NCBI GenBank assembly: GCA_050699635.1
Contig: JBOHFK010000003.1
Span: forward strand, 1-64,000
Reading direction: 5' to 3'
Source: GCA-003244245 sp050699635
Lineage (GTDB): Bacteria > Actinomycetota > Actinomycetes > Mycobacteriales > Pseudonocardiaceae
Length of the DNA: 64,000 nt
Shown: positions 41,216-49,270 of the stretch, in pieces
Position numbering within the stretch: the first letter of the stretch is position 1
Layout: every line of letters begins with the position of its first letter
Position numbers and translations under genes: made by a program
The notes under the pieces: generated by a model
What the model was told of the DNA's origin: nothing
Seen by the model: only the letters and a program-made list of their open reading frames with translations
The model's database searches: none

Positions 41216-42319
41216 TCAAGCGACGGCCGGCGCGGCGGGCAACGGAAGGTAGGGCTTGAGCAGGATCCCTAGTTGCAAGGTCAACATCCGCATCCACGCC
41301 TGCCCGACCGCCGCCGCATCGGACGGTTCGGGAAGCTGCCCGAAGACGTACTCACTGTCGAGGCCCGGCGCGACGACGTTCAACGCCGTCATGACTCTCA
41401 TTTCCACCCACCCCATGAGTGCAATGGTCAGATCGGCCGGGATGACCACGTGCGGATGCGTACCACCGTCTTTGACGTGCGCATCGGCTACTCGGGACAT
41501 ATATGAATGGAAATTCCCGTCCATCGGCTTGGTGGTGGTTCTCGACCACCACCCCTTGAGAGTCATCTTTCGCTCGGTGAGATGTGAGGCGTCCTGAAAG
41601 TATCCAGCCGATTCTGGACGGGAAAGGAGGTAATCGTAGGCGAGAGTGACTACGCCATCTGCTGCTGGGCCCAGCAGGGGGCCGGTTTTGCGCAGAATTG
41701 ATGCCGCTTTAGGACCAAAGCCCGCAAAATCCGCGTACGGGTGAAACTCCGCAGCCTCATGACGCCCCATGGGCCCATCCGGTTCCGTCAGGGTGGGCTC
41801 GAGAATGATACCGAGCTGAAGCATGAACTGGTTCATCCACGCAGCGCCGGCGGCCGACACGGTGGCGACGTCACAGGTCTCCCCCATGGCCTCCAGGATC
41901 TGTCCCTGCAGCCATGCGGTGAGAGCCAGAACCAGTTGTGGCGGAAGGGGTACCTGCACTCCGGGGAAGGTTACTTCCTTGTCCCCGATATGACTGACCT
42001 CTCGGATGAAGCTAGCCAGGCCACCATCGAAAGGCCCCGAGATCGTCCGGTCCAGCCATTCCTTGATCAGCGGCTGCCTGATGGGTGGGTCTGATCCTCC
42101 CATCAACGGCGCGGATTCCGGACGCATCATGAGGTAGTTGGTTATCTTCTCTGGGATGCGATCGATCCGATCCGCGATGGCCCTACCAGTCTCCTGAACA
42201 GCCACCGCCTCGTACGCGCCGAACCCGGCAAATTCGGCAAGTGGAGCGAATTCCGGCGTGACTAGCTGATCATAGTTTTCGAGTCCGAGGGCTTCGTCGG
42301 TCTGGTTTCCCATGGTCAT
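41216..42319 (-). CDS. Tandem two-domain protoglobin-like heme protein
   Basis: The 367-residue protein consists of two similar globin-type halves. Half one runs about 27-178 and half two about 197-365. Each has FAGFG, a motif RPESA, a W-x-R-T segment (EWLDRTISGPFDGGLASF and WWSRTTTKPMDGNFHSYM), a His at the proximal position (His110 in REVSH; His281 in VADAH), a proline-rich turn before an L-x-A-L-x-x-W helix, and WMNQFMLQLGIILEP versus WMRMLTLQLGILLKP. This fits protoglobin/sensor-globin folds duplicated in tandem, with no signalling domain. It may bind O2, NO or CO. ATG 42319. Confidence 0.75.
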   Translation of the reverse strand: MTMGNQTDEALGLENYDQLVTPEFAPLAEFAGFGAYEAVAVQETGRAIADRIDRIPEKITNYLMMRPESAPLMGGSDPPIRQPLIKEWLDRTISGPFDGGLASFIREVSHIGDKEVTFPGVQVPLPPQLVLALTAWLQGQILEAMGETCDVATVSAAGAAWMNQFMLQLGIILEPTLTEPDGPMGRHEAAEFHPYADFAGFGPKAASILRKTGPLLGPAADGVVTLAYDYLLSRPESAGYFQDASHLTERKMTLKGWWSRTTTKPMDGNFHSYMSRVADAHVKDGGTHPHVVIPADLTIALMGWVEMRVMTALNVVAPGLDSEYVFGQLPEPSDAAAVGQAWMRMLTLQLGILLKPYLPLPAAPAVA

Positions 42320-42529
42320 GCTTATTCTACCTCTCAGGCGTGCGAACGACGCTCGTGAGGGCTGGAACCTGGACATAACGCTTCGGCCAGATGCCCCCTC
42401 GCTGACATTTCCGACCATAGCGAGCAGGTTGTTACGCTAATGTTGAATCGATGTGACTAATCATGAATTGGCGTTAATCCTCCGTTGCCAATTCCTCACC
42501 TGGTACTTCGAGTACCGGGGTGTTCAGAA

Positions 42530-43666
42530 TCAGCAGGCCGTCGGCAGCACCACGAGCTCGCGGGGCCGGTGGTTGAGCCGCCTAGCACCCTGCCCGTCGA
42601 CCACCACGATGTCCTCAATACGGGCCCCCCAACGACCAGGCAGGTAAATACCTGGCTCGATGCTGAATGACATTCCCGCTTCGAGGACCAGGTCGTTACC
42701 AGCCACGATGTAGGGCTGCTCGTGCACTTCAAGGCCGATTCCATGACCGGTCCGGTGGATGAACTGCTCGCCGAAACCGGCATCGGTGATCGGGGTCCGA
42801 GCGGCGGCGTCCACCTGCTCGGCGGTCGTTCCCGGCGCGACCGCCGCCACCGCAGCGTCCTGCGCAGCCTGCAGCACCGCGTAACCCGTGGCCACGTCAG
42901 CGTGGGCCGGTTCGCCCATGCTGTAGGTGCGGGTGCAGTCGGAGAAATAGCCTTCCGCGGTGGGGCCCCCGATGTCGACGACGACCACGTCCCCAGGCTG
43001 CACCACCCGGTCTGAGACGTCGTGATGCGGGCTGGCCCCGTGCGGACCGGAACCAACGATGACGAATGCCGCCCCGGTGTGCCCTTCCGCCACAATCGCG
43101 GCAGCGATGTCGGCACCGACCTGCGCTTCGGTGCGCCCGACCCGCAACCACTCCCCCATCCGCGCGTGCACCCGGTCGATGGCCTGACCCGCAGCGACCA
43201 GGGCCGCGATCTCCGAGCCGTCCTTACGCATCCGCAGCGGCGCCAGCACCGTCGACGCCAGTTCCTGCGCACAACCTGGCAGCGCGGCACGCAGCGCCAG
43301 CACGTGCGCCGCGGGCATCGCGTCGGCCACCGCTGCTCGAGCCACAGCGGACCCAGACTTGCGCAACAGCCCGGCGACCAGGGTGTACGGATCGTCGCCG
43401 TCGATCCACTCAGCGATCTCCAGACCGAGTCCGAGCGCCGGGGTGCCATCCAGACCGGGCCGCTCCAGCGCTGGCACCACGACCACCGGATCGCCCTGAG
43501 CGGGCAGCACCAGGCAGGTCAGCCGCTCATGGGATTCAGCTCCGACCCCCAGCAGGTAGCGCAGATCCGGGCTGGGCGTGAGCAACAGGACGTCCAAGCC
43601 AGCGGCTGCGGTGGCGGCCTGCGCGCGGGCCAGACGGGAGGTGAGGATCTCAAGTGGGGCGGGCAC
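42530..43666 (-). CDS. M24-family metallopeptidase (Xaa-Pro aminopeptidase-like)
   Basis: The 378-residue protein has a creatinase N-terminal domain (LLLTPSPDLRYLLGVGAESH) and a pita-bread catalytic domain. The five metal ligands are VVVDIGGP (Asp), FSDCTRTYS (Asp), HRTGHGIGLEVHE (His), SIEPGIYL (Glu) and RIEDIVVVD (Glu). It cleaves N-terminal residues before proline. GTG start at 43666. Divergent from the exonuclease gene 50 bases away. Confidence 0.92.
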   Translation of the reverse strand: MPAPLEILTSRLARAQAATAAAGLDVLLLTPSPDLRYLLGVGAESHERLTCLVLPAQGDPVVVVPALERPGLDGTPALGLGLEIAEWIDGDDPYTLVAGLLRKSGSAVARAAVADAMPAAHVLALRAALPGCAQELASTVLAPLRMRKDGSEIAALVAAGQAIDRVHARMGEWLRVGRTEAQVGADIAAAIVAEGHTGAAFVIVGSGPHGASPHHDVSDRVVQPGDVVVVDIGGPTAEGYFSDCTRTYSMGEPAHADVATGYAVLQAAQDAAVAAVAPGTTAEQVDAAARTPITDAGFGEQFIHRTGHGIGLEVHEQPYIVAGNDLVLEAGMSFSIEPGIYLPGRWGARIEDIVVVDGQGARRLNHRPRELVVLPTAC

Positions 43667-43716
43667 ACCGCCAGCCTAGAACCCGCTGCGTAGGGAAGCT
43701 GGCAGGCTCTGCGCTC

Positions 43717-44667
43717 ATGGACGCGCCCCTGTTGCTGATCGACGCCGCGAGCTTGTACTTCCGGGCCTACTACGGGGTCCCGGAATCGATCACCGCCCCG
43801 GACGGCACACCGGTGAACGCGGTGCGGGGCTTCACCGACATGATCGCCCGGCTGATCGAGCTGCGCCGCCCCTCCCGGCTGGTGGCGTGTCTGGACTTGG
43901 ACTGGCGGCCGGCCTTCCGGGTCGCGGCGATCCCGTCCTACAAGGCCCACCGGGTCGCCGAGCAGACCGGGCCCGGCGCTCCTGACGTCGAAGAGGTGCC
44001 CGACACGCTGAGCCCGCAGGTCCCGCTGATCCTCGAGGTGCTGGCCGCCGCCGGGCTGGCCACCGCCGGTGCGACCGGCTACGAGGCCGATGATGTGATC
44101 GGCGCGCTGGCCGCGGCGCAGCGCCGCGACCCGGTCGAGGTGGTCAGCGGCGACCGGGACCTGTTCCAGGTGGTACGCACCGAGCCGACCCCAGTGCGGG
44201 TGATCTACGTCGGGCGGGGGCTGGCCAAGGCAGAGGTGATCGGTCCCGCCGAGCTCGCGACCCGCTACGGGCTGCCCGAGACCGGTGCTGGGCCTGCCTA
44301 TGCGGATCTGGCCGCGCTGCGCGGTGACCCATCCGACGGGCTGCCCGGGGTGCCCGGTATCGGCGAGAAGACCGCGGCCACTCTCATCACCCGGTTCGGC
44401 TCGGTGGAGGGCCTGCTCACGGCACTGGATGATCCCCACTCAGCGCTCGCCTCGGGCGTCCGCGCCAAGCTGCGAGCCGCCCGGGACTACCTGGAGCTGG
44501 CCCCGGGCGTCGTGCGAGTCGCCACCGACGCCGCGGTGCAGCAGGATCGCGACGACGCGCTGCCCTCGGCTCCCGCCGATCCCGTTGGGCTCACCGCGCT
44601 GCAACGCACCTGGGGACTCGGTACCGCGGTGGACCGGCTCATCGCGGCATTGCAGGCTCATCACTGA
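43717..44667 (+). CDS. 5'-3' exonuclease (Pol I N-terminal-domain type)
   Basis: This 316-residue flap-endonuclease-family protein, common in actinobacteria, processes RNA-DNA flaps beside DNA polymerase I. It has LIDAASLYFRAYYGVPE, CLDLDWRPAFR, YEADDVIGALA, VSGDRDLFQVV and the helix-three-turn-helix region LPGVPGIGEKTAATL. ATG 43717. Its stop overlaps the convergent GMC gene by 7 bases. Confidence 0.92.
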   Translation: MDAPLLLIDAASLYFRAYYGVPESITAPDGTPVNAVRGFTDMIARLIELRRPSRLVACLDLDWRPAFRVAAIPSYKAHRVAEQTGPGAPDVEEVPDTLSPQVPLILEVLAAAGLATAGATGYEADDVIGALAAAQRRDPVEVVSGDRDLFQVVRTEPTPVRVIYVGRGLAKAEVIGPAELATRYGLPETGAGPAYADLAALRGDPSDGLPGVPGIGEKTAATLITRFGSVEGLLTALDDPHSALASGVRAKLRAARDYLELAPGVVRVATDAAVQQDRDDALPSAPADPVGLTALQRTWGLGTAVDRLIAALQAHH

Positions 44668-46235
44668 CCGGCGTCCTCGGCGAGCAGCTCACCAGCCTTT
44701 TCTCCGATCATCATGATGGTGATGTTCGGGTTGACGGCTGGGAGGAAGGGCATGATCGAGGCGTCGGCGACGCGCAGCCCGGTCACGCCCTTGACCCGCA
44801 GCTGCGGGTCAAGCACGGCCTCGGAGTCTTCTACGGCGCCCATCCTGGCTGTGCCCGCTGGGTGGTAGACGGTGTTATGCGTCTTGCGGATGTAGTCGAT
44901 GAGCGCATCGTCGGTGACCGCATCTGGCCCCGGTGTGAGTTCGCGTTCGACCCAGGCCCGCAACGCCGGCTGCGCGGCGATCCGGCGCGCGAGTTTGATC
45001 CCAGCGAGCATCACGGCGATGTCGTGGCCGTCGGGATCGGTGAAGTAGCGGGGGTCGACCTTAGGCCGGTCCCGGAAGTCACGGGACCGGAGCCGGACCG
45101 TCCCCCGGGATCGGCCGCGGGTGACGTTCGGTGTCAGGCAGAAGCCGTTGGCTGTGGTCGGATAGCCCCACCGCACGGTGTTCAGGTCGAAAGGCACACA
45201 GCCGTAATGCATCATCAGATCTGGACGATCAAGTCCAGGATCGGTCCGGGTGAACAAGCCGATCTCCCACCATTGGGTGGACCGGGTGACCATCGGCCGC
45301 GATGCTCCCCACATCACCAGGCCTTCGACGTGATCGTCCAGATTGGACCCAACGGCGGGGCTGTCGACGAGCACATCGATGCCGACGTCCCGGAGGTGCC
45401 CGGCGGGTCCGATACCGGAGAGCATCAGCAGCTTGGGAGTATCGATCGCCCCGGCGGACAGGATCACCTCACGGCGGGCATGGACCCCGCTGTACCCCGC
45501 TCGGTCGAGGTACTCCACCCCGATCGCCCTGTTGTGGGTATCAAAGACCACCTGCTTTGCCCAGGCACCGGTCCGCACGGCAAGGTTGCGGCGGCGGCCC
45601 ATGATCGGGTGCAGGTAGCCGCGCGAGGACGAGCTGCGAGTGTTGTCCTGGTCGGCGTTGATCTGGAAGAAGCCGGCGCCCTCGGTGATCGTGACGCCCT
45701 CGTTGAAGCGCACGGTGGGCAGGCCCACCGCGGCCGCGGCCGCCAGCACCGCGACTCCGCACGGGTCGTGCGGCGGGATCTGCCGTAGCGTCACCGGGCC
45801 GGATCGGCCGTGGTGCGCGCCCGGGCCGTCGTTGCTCTCCAACCGCGCGATGAGCGGCCAGCACTCCCCACAGCTCCAGCCCGCGCATCCCATCGCCGCC
45901 CATTCATCAAGGTCCTCGCGAGGCGTCCAGAACGCGATACAGGAGTTGTGCGACGAGCAGCCACCGAGCACTCTGGCCCGAGAGTGCCGGACAAAGCTGT
46001 TGCCGCTGGCCTGCGATTCGATCGGATAGTCCCAGTCGTAGCCGGAACCGAGCAGCTGCGGCCACTGCTCCAGCCGCAGGATCTTCGGGTCCCCGACGTC
46101 GGACGGACCAGCCTCGAGCAGGCACACCGTGACCGACGGATCCTCCGACAGCCGAGCCGCGAGGACGCACCCCGCCGAGCCGCCACCGACGACGACGTAG
46201 TCGTGTTCATCGATTTCTCGATCCGGTCGAATCAT
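44661..46235 (-). CDS. GMC-family oxidoreductase
   Basis: The 524-residue flavoprotein is of the choline dehydrogenase/glucose oxidase family. It has VVVGGGSAGCVLAARLSEDP (FAD), ARVLGGCSSHNSC, GAIDTPKLLMLSGIGPAGHL (GMC signature) and the active-site pair His in HNTVYHPAGT and Asn in VNPNITIMMIGEKA. It oxidises an alcohol. ATG 46235 lies 4 bases after the stop of the CrtC-prenyltransferase fusion, so it may oxidise that enzyme's product. Confidence 0.92.
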   Translation of the reverse strand: MIRPDREIDEHDYVVVGGGSAGCVLAARLSEDPSVTVCLLEAGPSDVGDPKILRLEQWPQLLGSGYDWDYPIESQASGNSFVRHSRARVLGGCSSHNSCIAFWTPREDLDEWAAMGCAGWSCGECWPLIARLESNDGPGAHHGRSGPVTLRQIPPHDPCGVAVLAAAAAVGLPTVRFNEGVTITEGAGFFQINADQDNTRSSSSRGYLHPIMGRRRNLAVRTGAWAKQVVFDTHNRAIGVEYLDRAGYSGVHARREVILSAGAIDTPKLLMLSGIGPAGHLRDVGIDVLVDSPAVGSNLDDHVEGLVMWGASRPMVTRSTQWWEIGLFTRTDPGLDRPDLMMHYGCVPFDLNTVRWGYPTTANGFCLTPNVTRGRSRGTVRLRSRDFRDRPKVDPRYFTDPDGHDIAVMLAGIKLARRIAAQPALRAWVERELTPGPDAVTDDALIDYIRKTHNTVYHPAGTARMGAVEDSEAVLDPQLRVKGVTGLRVADASIMPFLPAVNPNITIMMIGEKAGELLAEDAGQ

Positions 46236-46239
46236 CGCG

Positions 46240-48564
46240 CTATGGCGCAGGGAGGAGCTCCTCGTCGAGAGTGAGGCAGTCGCTGTGGTGTTCGTCGGTA
46301 TTGGCGCGGTGCAGCAGGCGCCAGGAGAACGATTCCACCATCGCTTTCATGAGTGATGGCGGTAGCAGCGGGTCAACGGCCGCCCAGGCGTTCGCCAGCA
46401 GGGCGTGGGCATCATGGAGGCAGGAGTCGAGCGCGCCGCTGGCTTCGATCGTGTCAACACATGCCGCAATGTCCTGCGGTGAGCCTTCCATGGTGCGGAT
46501 ATGTCGCAGCAGGCTGGAGCCCTCGGGGTCGCCGAGCAACACGGCCGCCCTCGCGATGGGCAGGGAGAGTTTCCGGGCGCGTAGGTCGTCGCAAGGTGGC
46601 CTGCGCAGCGGTCGCAGCGGCGCCGGCCGCATGTCCAACACATCGTCGACGATTTGGTAGGCGAGACCGAGAGCTTCGAAGTAGTCACACAGCGGCTCGG
46701 CAAGGCGCGGGGGCGCGTCGCCCAGGAGTGCACCCATCTGCGCCAGGCGCCGAGCCGGCACCGCCGTCTTGAGGCGGTGTACGGCAAGAATGCGTCTCTC
46801 CAGCAAGGCTGGATCCCCGGTCTTGAGGGCTTGCTGGACCGACGACCAGTGGCCGGCGATGTCGAGGGCCTGCCCCATGTGGGCGGCGCGCATCGCATCG
46901 AAATATGCCTCGTAGAGGGCAAGCCGCTTCGCATCGGAGACACCCAAGTCGGTGCGGATGACGTGCTCGAACGCAAAGTAAGCGGCCGACCCGGCGTTGA
47001 TCGCCTGCGGCGTACCGAACAGCGTGTGGACGGCGGGGACACCGCGCCGCACCGGCGATTCGTCCTGGACGTCGTCCACGATCAAGCTACCTGACTGCAG
47101 CAGTTCGGCAGCGGCCAGCAGGCAACGGTATGGGTTGGCGTCGCCGCCGGCCAGCTCGATCGCTGCCAGAGCGACGAAGCCCCGCCACGCCTTGCCCCCG
47201 GCGTCCACCAGATACCGCACCGGCTGGATCAACGAACGCGTGATTTCCTCGTAATCCAGTTCTTCGGCAGGAACGTCACCACCGGCCAGGGTGGCGGCTT
47301 CGGCCGCGGTCAGTGCGTCGGGGTAGAAGCGCCGTACCTGTCGGCGGCTCTCGTCAGCGGCCGCGCCCAGGTAGTGGTCGACGTCGGTCAGGAGTTGCGC
47401 CGGCAGCACCTCCACGAATCCCAGCCCCCCGACGCGGGCGCCGCCCATGACGCCGTCGACGGTGACTCGACCTTCCCAAAACCCGCGTTTTGCCGCCAAG
47501 GTGCGGAACTCCTGTTCCGGAAAGGCAGGTCGCAGTGTCAGGTCGATGCCATGGTTCGCAGCGGTCACCCGCCACACGGTGGAGTAGGAGTTGTAGGTGC
47601 GCATTGAGGTCCAGGGGTCGCTGCCGTCGATCCGGTGCGCGTCCAGAACGATCCGCTCACCCTCTGGTGAGACAGCGATTCCCTGGCGATGGCGCAGGGT
47701 GTCGCTGCTGTTGCGGCTGTCGACGTCGTGCAGGGTGTAGAGGGTGAGGTCCCAGCCGTTGTCGAGCTGCAGACCAGCCCAATCCCACGCGGCCTCCACG
47801 GCGGATGCGCCCTCATGCCGGTCGCGGCGCGCTTCGCCGAATTCATGATCATACCAGCCACTGCCCGCGGTGACCCGTTTGCGCTGTCCGTCGACGACGA
47901 CGGTGCCGTGCACGGAACATCGTGGGATGAAGTAGTAGAACATCCCATCGCGATTATCCTCATGCGTACCCGGAACGATCCCGTCTACTCCGTGCAGCGT
48001 CGCGGGCTTCCCCGGTATCAGGCGCAAATCCAAGCCGTGTCTTCCGTCTGAGGTTGCCGTGCGCAACTGGTAGTCGCCACTCCCGTCCTTGGAAAAATGC
48101 GCGTCGCGGCCATAATCCAAGGACAATCTGTCCTGCCGCACGAGCACTGGCCCGGCCATGGGACGGTCAGGCAGTGGGACCGCACCACCGTCGGTGGAAG
48201 CTAAGAACGACCGGGCAAACTCGCGGTCCAGCACGCCATCCGCCCGTACCATGTCCCGGACCGCCTGCATCATCGCGCTGTCCACTGACGAGTCCTGCAG
48301 GTAGCGGTTATGCTCGACGTCGGTCAACGCCCAATGAGCCACGTGACAGTGCACTACCCCTGGGCTGTCCTCACCAGAAAAAGCCACGCGGAAAAACGCA
48401 GCGAACGCGGAGTACTGGGCTCCGTCCTCGGTCTCGAGATGGATGTTCTGATACCACCATTCGATCCCTGCTGAGGAGTGCGGTAGATCGTGCAGGCCTA
48501 GATCAATGGGCTCGCCCCCCCGGGGCCAGTCCGCATGCAAGGCGCGCAACTTGTGATCGACCAC
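46240..48564 (-). CDS. Fusion of CrtC/AttH lipocalin-like domain with polyprenyl diphosphate synthase
   Basis: This 774-residue protein has two clear parts. Residues about 20-390 form a CrtC/AttH-type double lipocalin domain with GIEWWYQNIHL (33-43), SGWYDHEFGE (235-244) and GWDLTLYTLHD. Relatives hydrate carotenoids or, in fungi, catalyse Diels-Alder cyclisation. Residues about 435-760 form a trans-isoprenyl diphosphate synthase. It has GGKAWR (456-461), the first Asp-rich motif DDVQD (497-501) and the second DDVLD (640-644), so chain elongation to a C15-C25 prenyl diphosphate looks intact. GTG 48564 is the best start. A GMC oxidase follows 4 bases on. The pair looks like a mini terpenoid pathway: make a prenyl chain, hydrate or cyclise it, then oxidise it. 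Confidence 0.85.
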   Translation of the reverse strand: MVDHKLRALHADWPRGGEPIDLGLHDLPHSSAGIEWWYQNIHLETEDGAQYSAFAAFFRVAFSGEDSPGVVHCHVAHWALTDVEHNRYLQDSSVDSAMMQAVRDMVRADGVLDREFARSFLASTDGGAVPLPDRPMAGPVLVRQDRLSLDYGRDAHFSKDGSGDYQLRTATSDGRHGLDLRLIPGKPATLHGVDGIVPGTHEDNRDGMFYYFIPRCSVHGTVVVDGQRKRVTAGSGWYDHEFGEARRDRHEGASAVEAAWDWAGLQLDNGWDLTLYTLHDVDSRNSSDTLRHRQGIAVSPEGERIVLDAHRIDGSDPWTSMRTYNSYSTVWRVTAANHGIDLTLRPAFPEQEFRTLAAKRGFWEGRVTVDGVMGGARVGGLGFVEVLPAQLLTDVDHYLGAAADESRRQVRRFYPDALTAAEAATLAGGDVPAEELDYEEITRSLIQPVRYLVDAGGKAWRGFVALAAIELAGGDANPYRCLLAAAELLQSGSLIVDDVQDESPVRRGVPAVHTLFGTPQAINAGSAAYFAFEHVIRTDLGVSDAKRLALYEAYFDAMRAAHMGQALDIAGHWSSVQQALKTGDPALLERRILAVHRLKTAVPARRLAQMGALLGDAPPRLAEPLCDYFEALGLAYQIVDDVLDMRPAPLRPLRRPPCDDLRARKLSLPIARAAVLLGDPEGSSLLRHIRTMEGSPQDIAACVDTIEASGALDSCLHDAHALLANAWAAVDPLLPPSLMKAMVESFSWRLLHRANTDEHHSDCLTLDEELLPAP

Positions 48565-48735
48565 TATCTGTCACCACTCCTCCACTGTCTGTCACCATTT
48601 CTCTTAGCCCTGCCAGCATTCGGTCACCTGAGGACGGGAAGGATTGCAGAGGTTGGCTTCACGCCCTCGCTCGGGGGCCATCCCGGGCCCGCGGCACCGA
48701 TACCGTGGGGGGGACGACTGGCTCACGACACTGCG

Positions 48736-48795
48736 CGGAGTCTGGGGCCGCGGAGTCTGGGGCCGCGGAGTCTGGGGCCGCGGAGTCTGGGGCGG
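48736..48795. repeat. 15-bp tandem repeat, four copies
   Basis: Four units of CGGAGTCTGGGGCCG run without a break; the last differs at one base. They lie just before the truncated hydrolase gene, where its promoter or ribosome site would be. Confidence 0.9.
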
Positions 48796-48816
48796 CGGGA
48801 GATGAGGATCTAGCTG

Positions 48817-49206
48817 GTGGCAACCGCCTCGGTCAACGGGATCACCGTCGGATACGACGACGAGGGTGCGGGCGAGCCGCTGGTGCTGATTCATGGTCAG
48901 GACGTGGCCGGCCACGTCCTGACCATGATGCTCCAGACGCCCGCCGAGGGCGCTGCCGCGGCACTGCGGGCCCGCGCCGAACGCCCCGACTACACCGAGC
49001 TCCTCGCCCGGACATCCGGGCCGGTGCTGGTCGTCGTCGGCCGGGACGATGAGTTCACCCCGGTCGCGGTCGCCGAATTCATGGCGACGCTCATCCCGCA
49101 GGCAAGGCTCGCCGTCATCGACGGCGCCGCCCACCTGCCCAACCTGGAACAGAAAGCCGAATTCAACCACGTGCTGCGGCACTTCCTTACCGACAGCGCC
49201 GAGTGA
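48817..49206 (+). pseudogene. Alpha/beta hydrolase with internal deletion
   Basis: The 129-residue frame joins the N-terminus of a hydrolase (VNGITVGYDDEGAGEPLVLIHG) directly to its C-terminal third. That third starts near MMLQTPAEGAAAALRARAER and includes GPVLVVVGRDDEFTPV and VIDGAAHLPNLEQ. About 120-130 residues are missing, including the Gly-x-Ser-x-Gly nucleophile elbow, so it cannot be a hydrolase. The join is a 38-bp perfect palindrome. The frame is kept, so a truncated protein could still be made. Confidence 0.8.
48891..48928. repeat. 38-bp perfect palindrome at the hydrolase deletion junction
   Basis: The 19 bases at 48891-48909 (TCATGGTCAGGACGTGGCC) are followed without a loop by their exact reverse complement to 48928. 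It lies exactly where about 120 codons are missing from the hydrolase gene. Confidence 0.92.
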
Positions 49207-49270
49207 TGATGGACCGAATCAGATCCCAGACAACCGCCGGCCGGGCCGGCAGTCAGGCAGAGGGGAAGTC

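Noticed and set aside
41211..41222. TTGACA -35 box for the HTH/HicA-like module
   Set aside because: No -10-like sequence at 16-18 bases on the minus strand.
48736..48795. Tandem repeat as an origin iteron set
   Set aside because: No replication-initiator gene nearby and units are too GC-rich; gene content is chromosomal.
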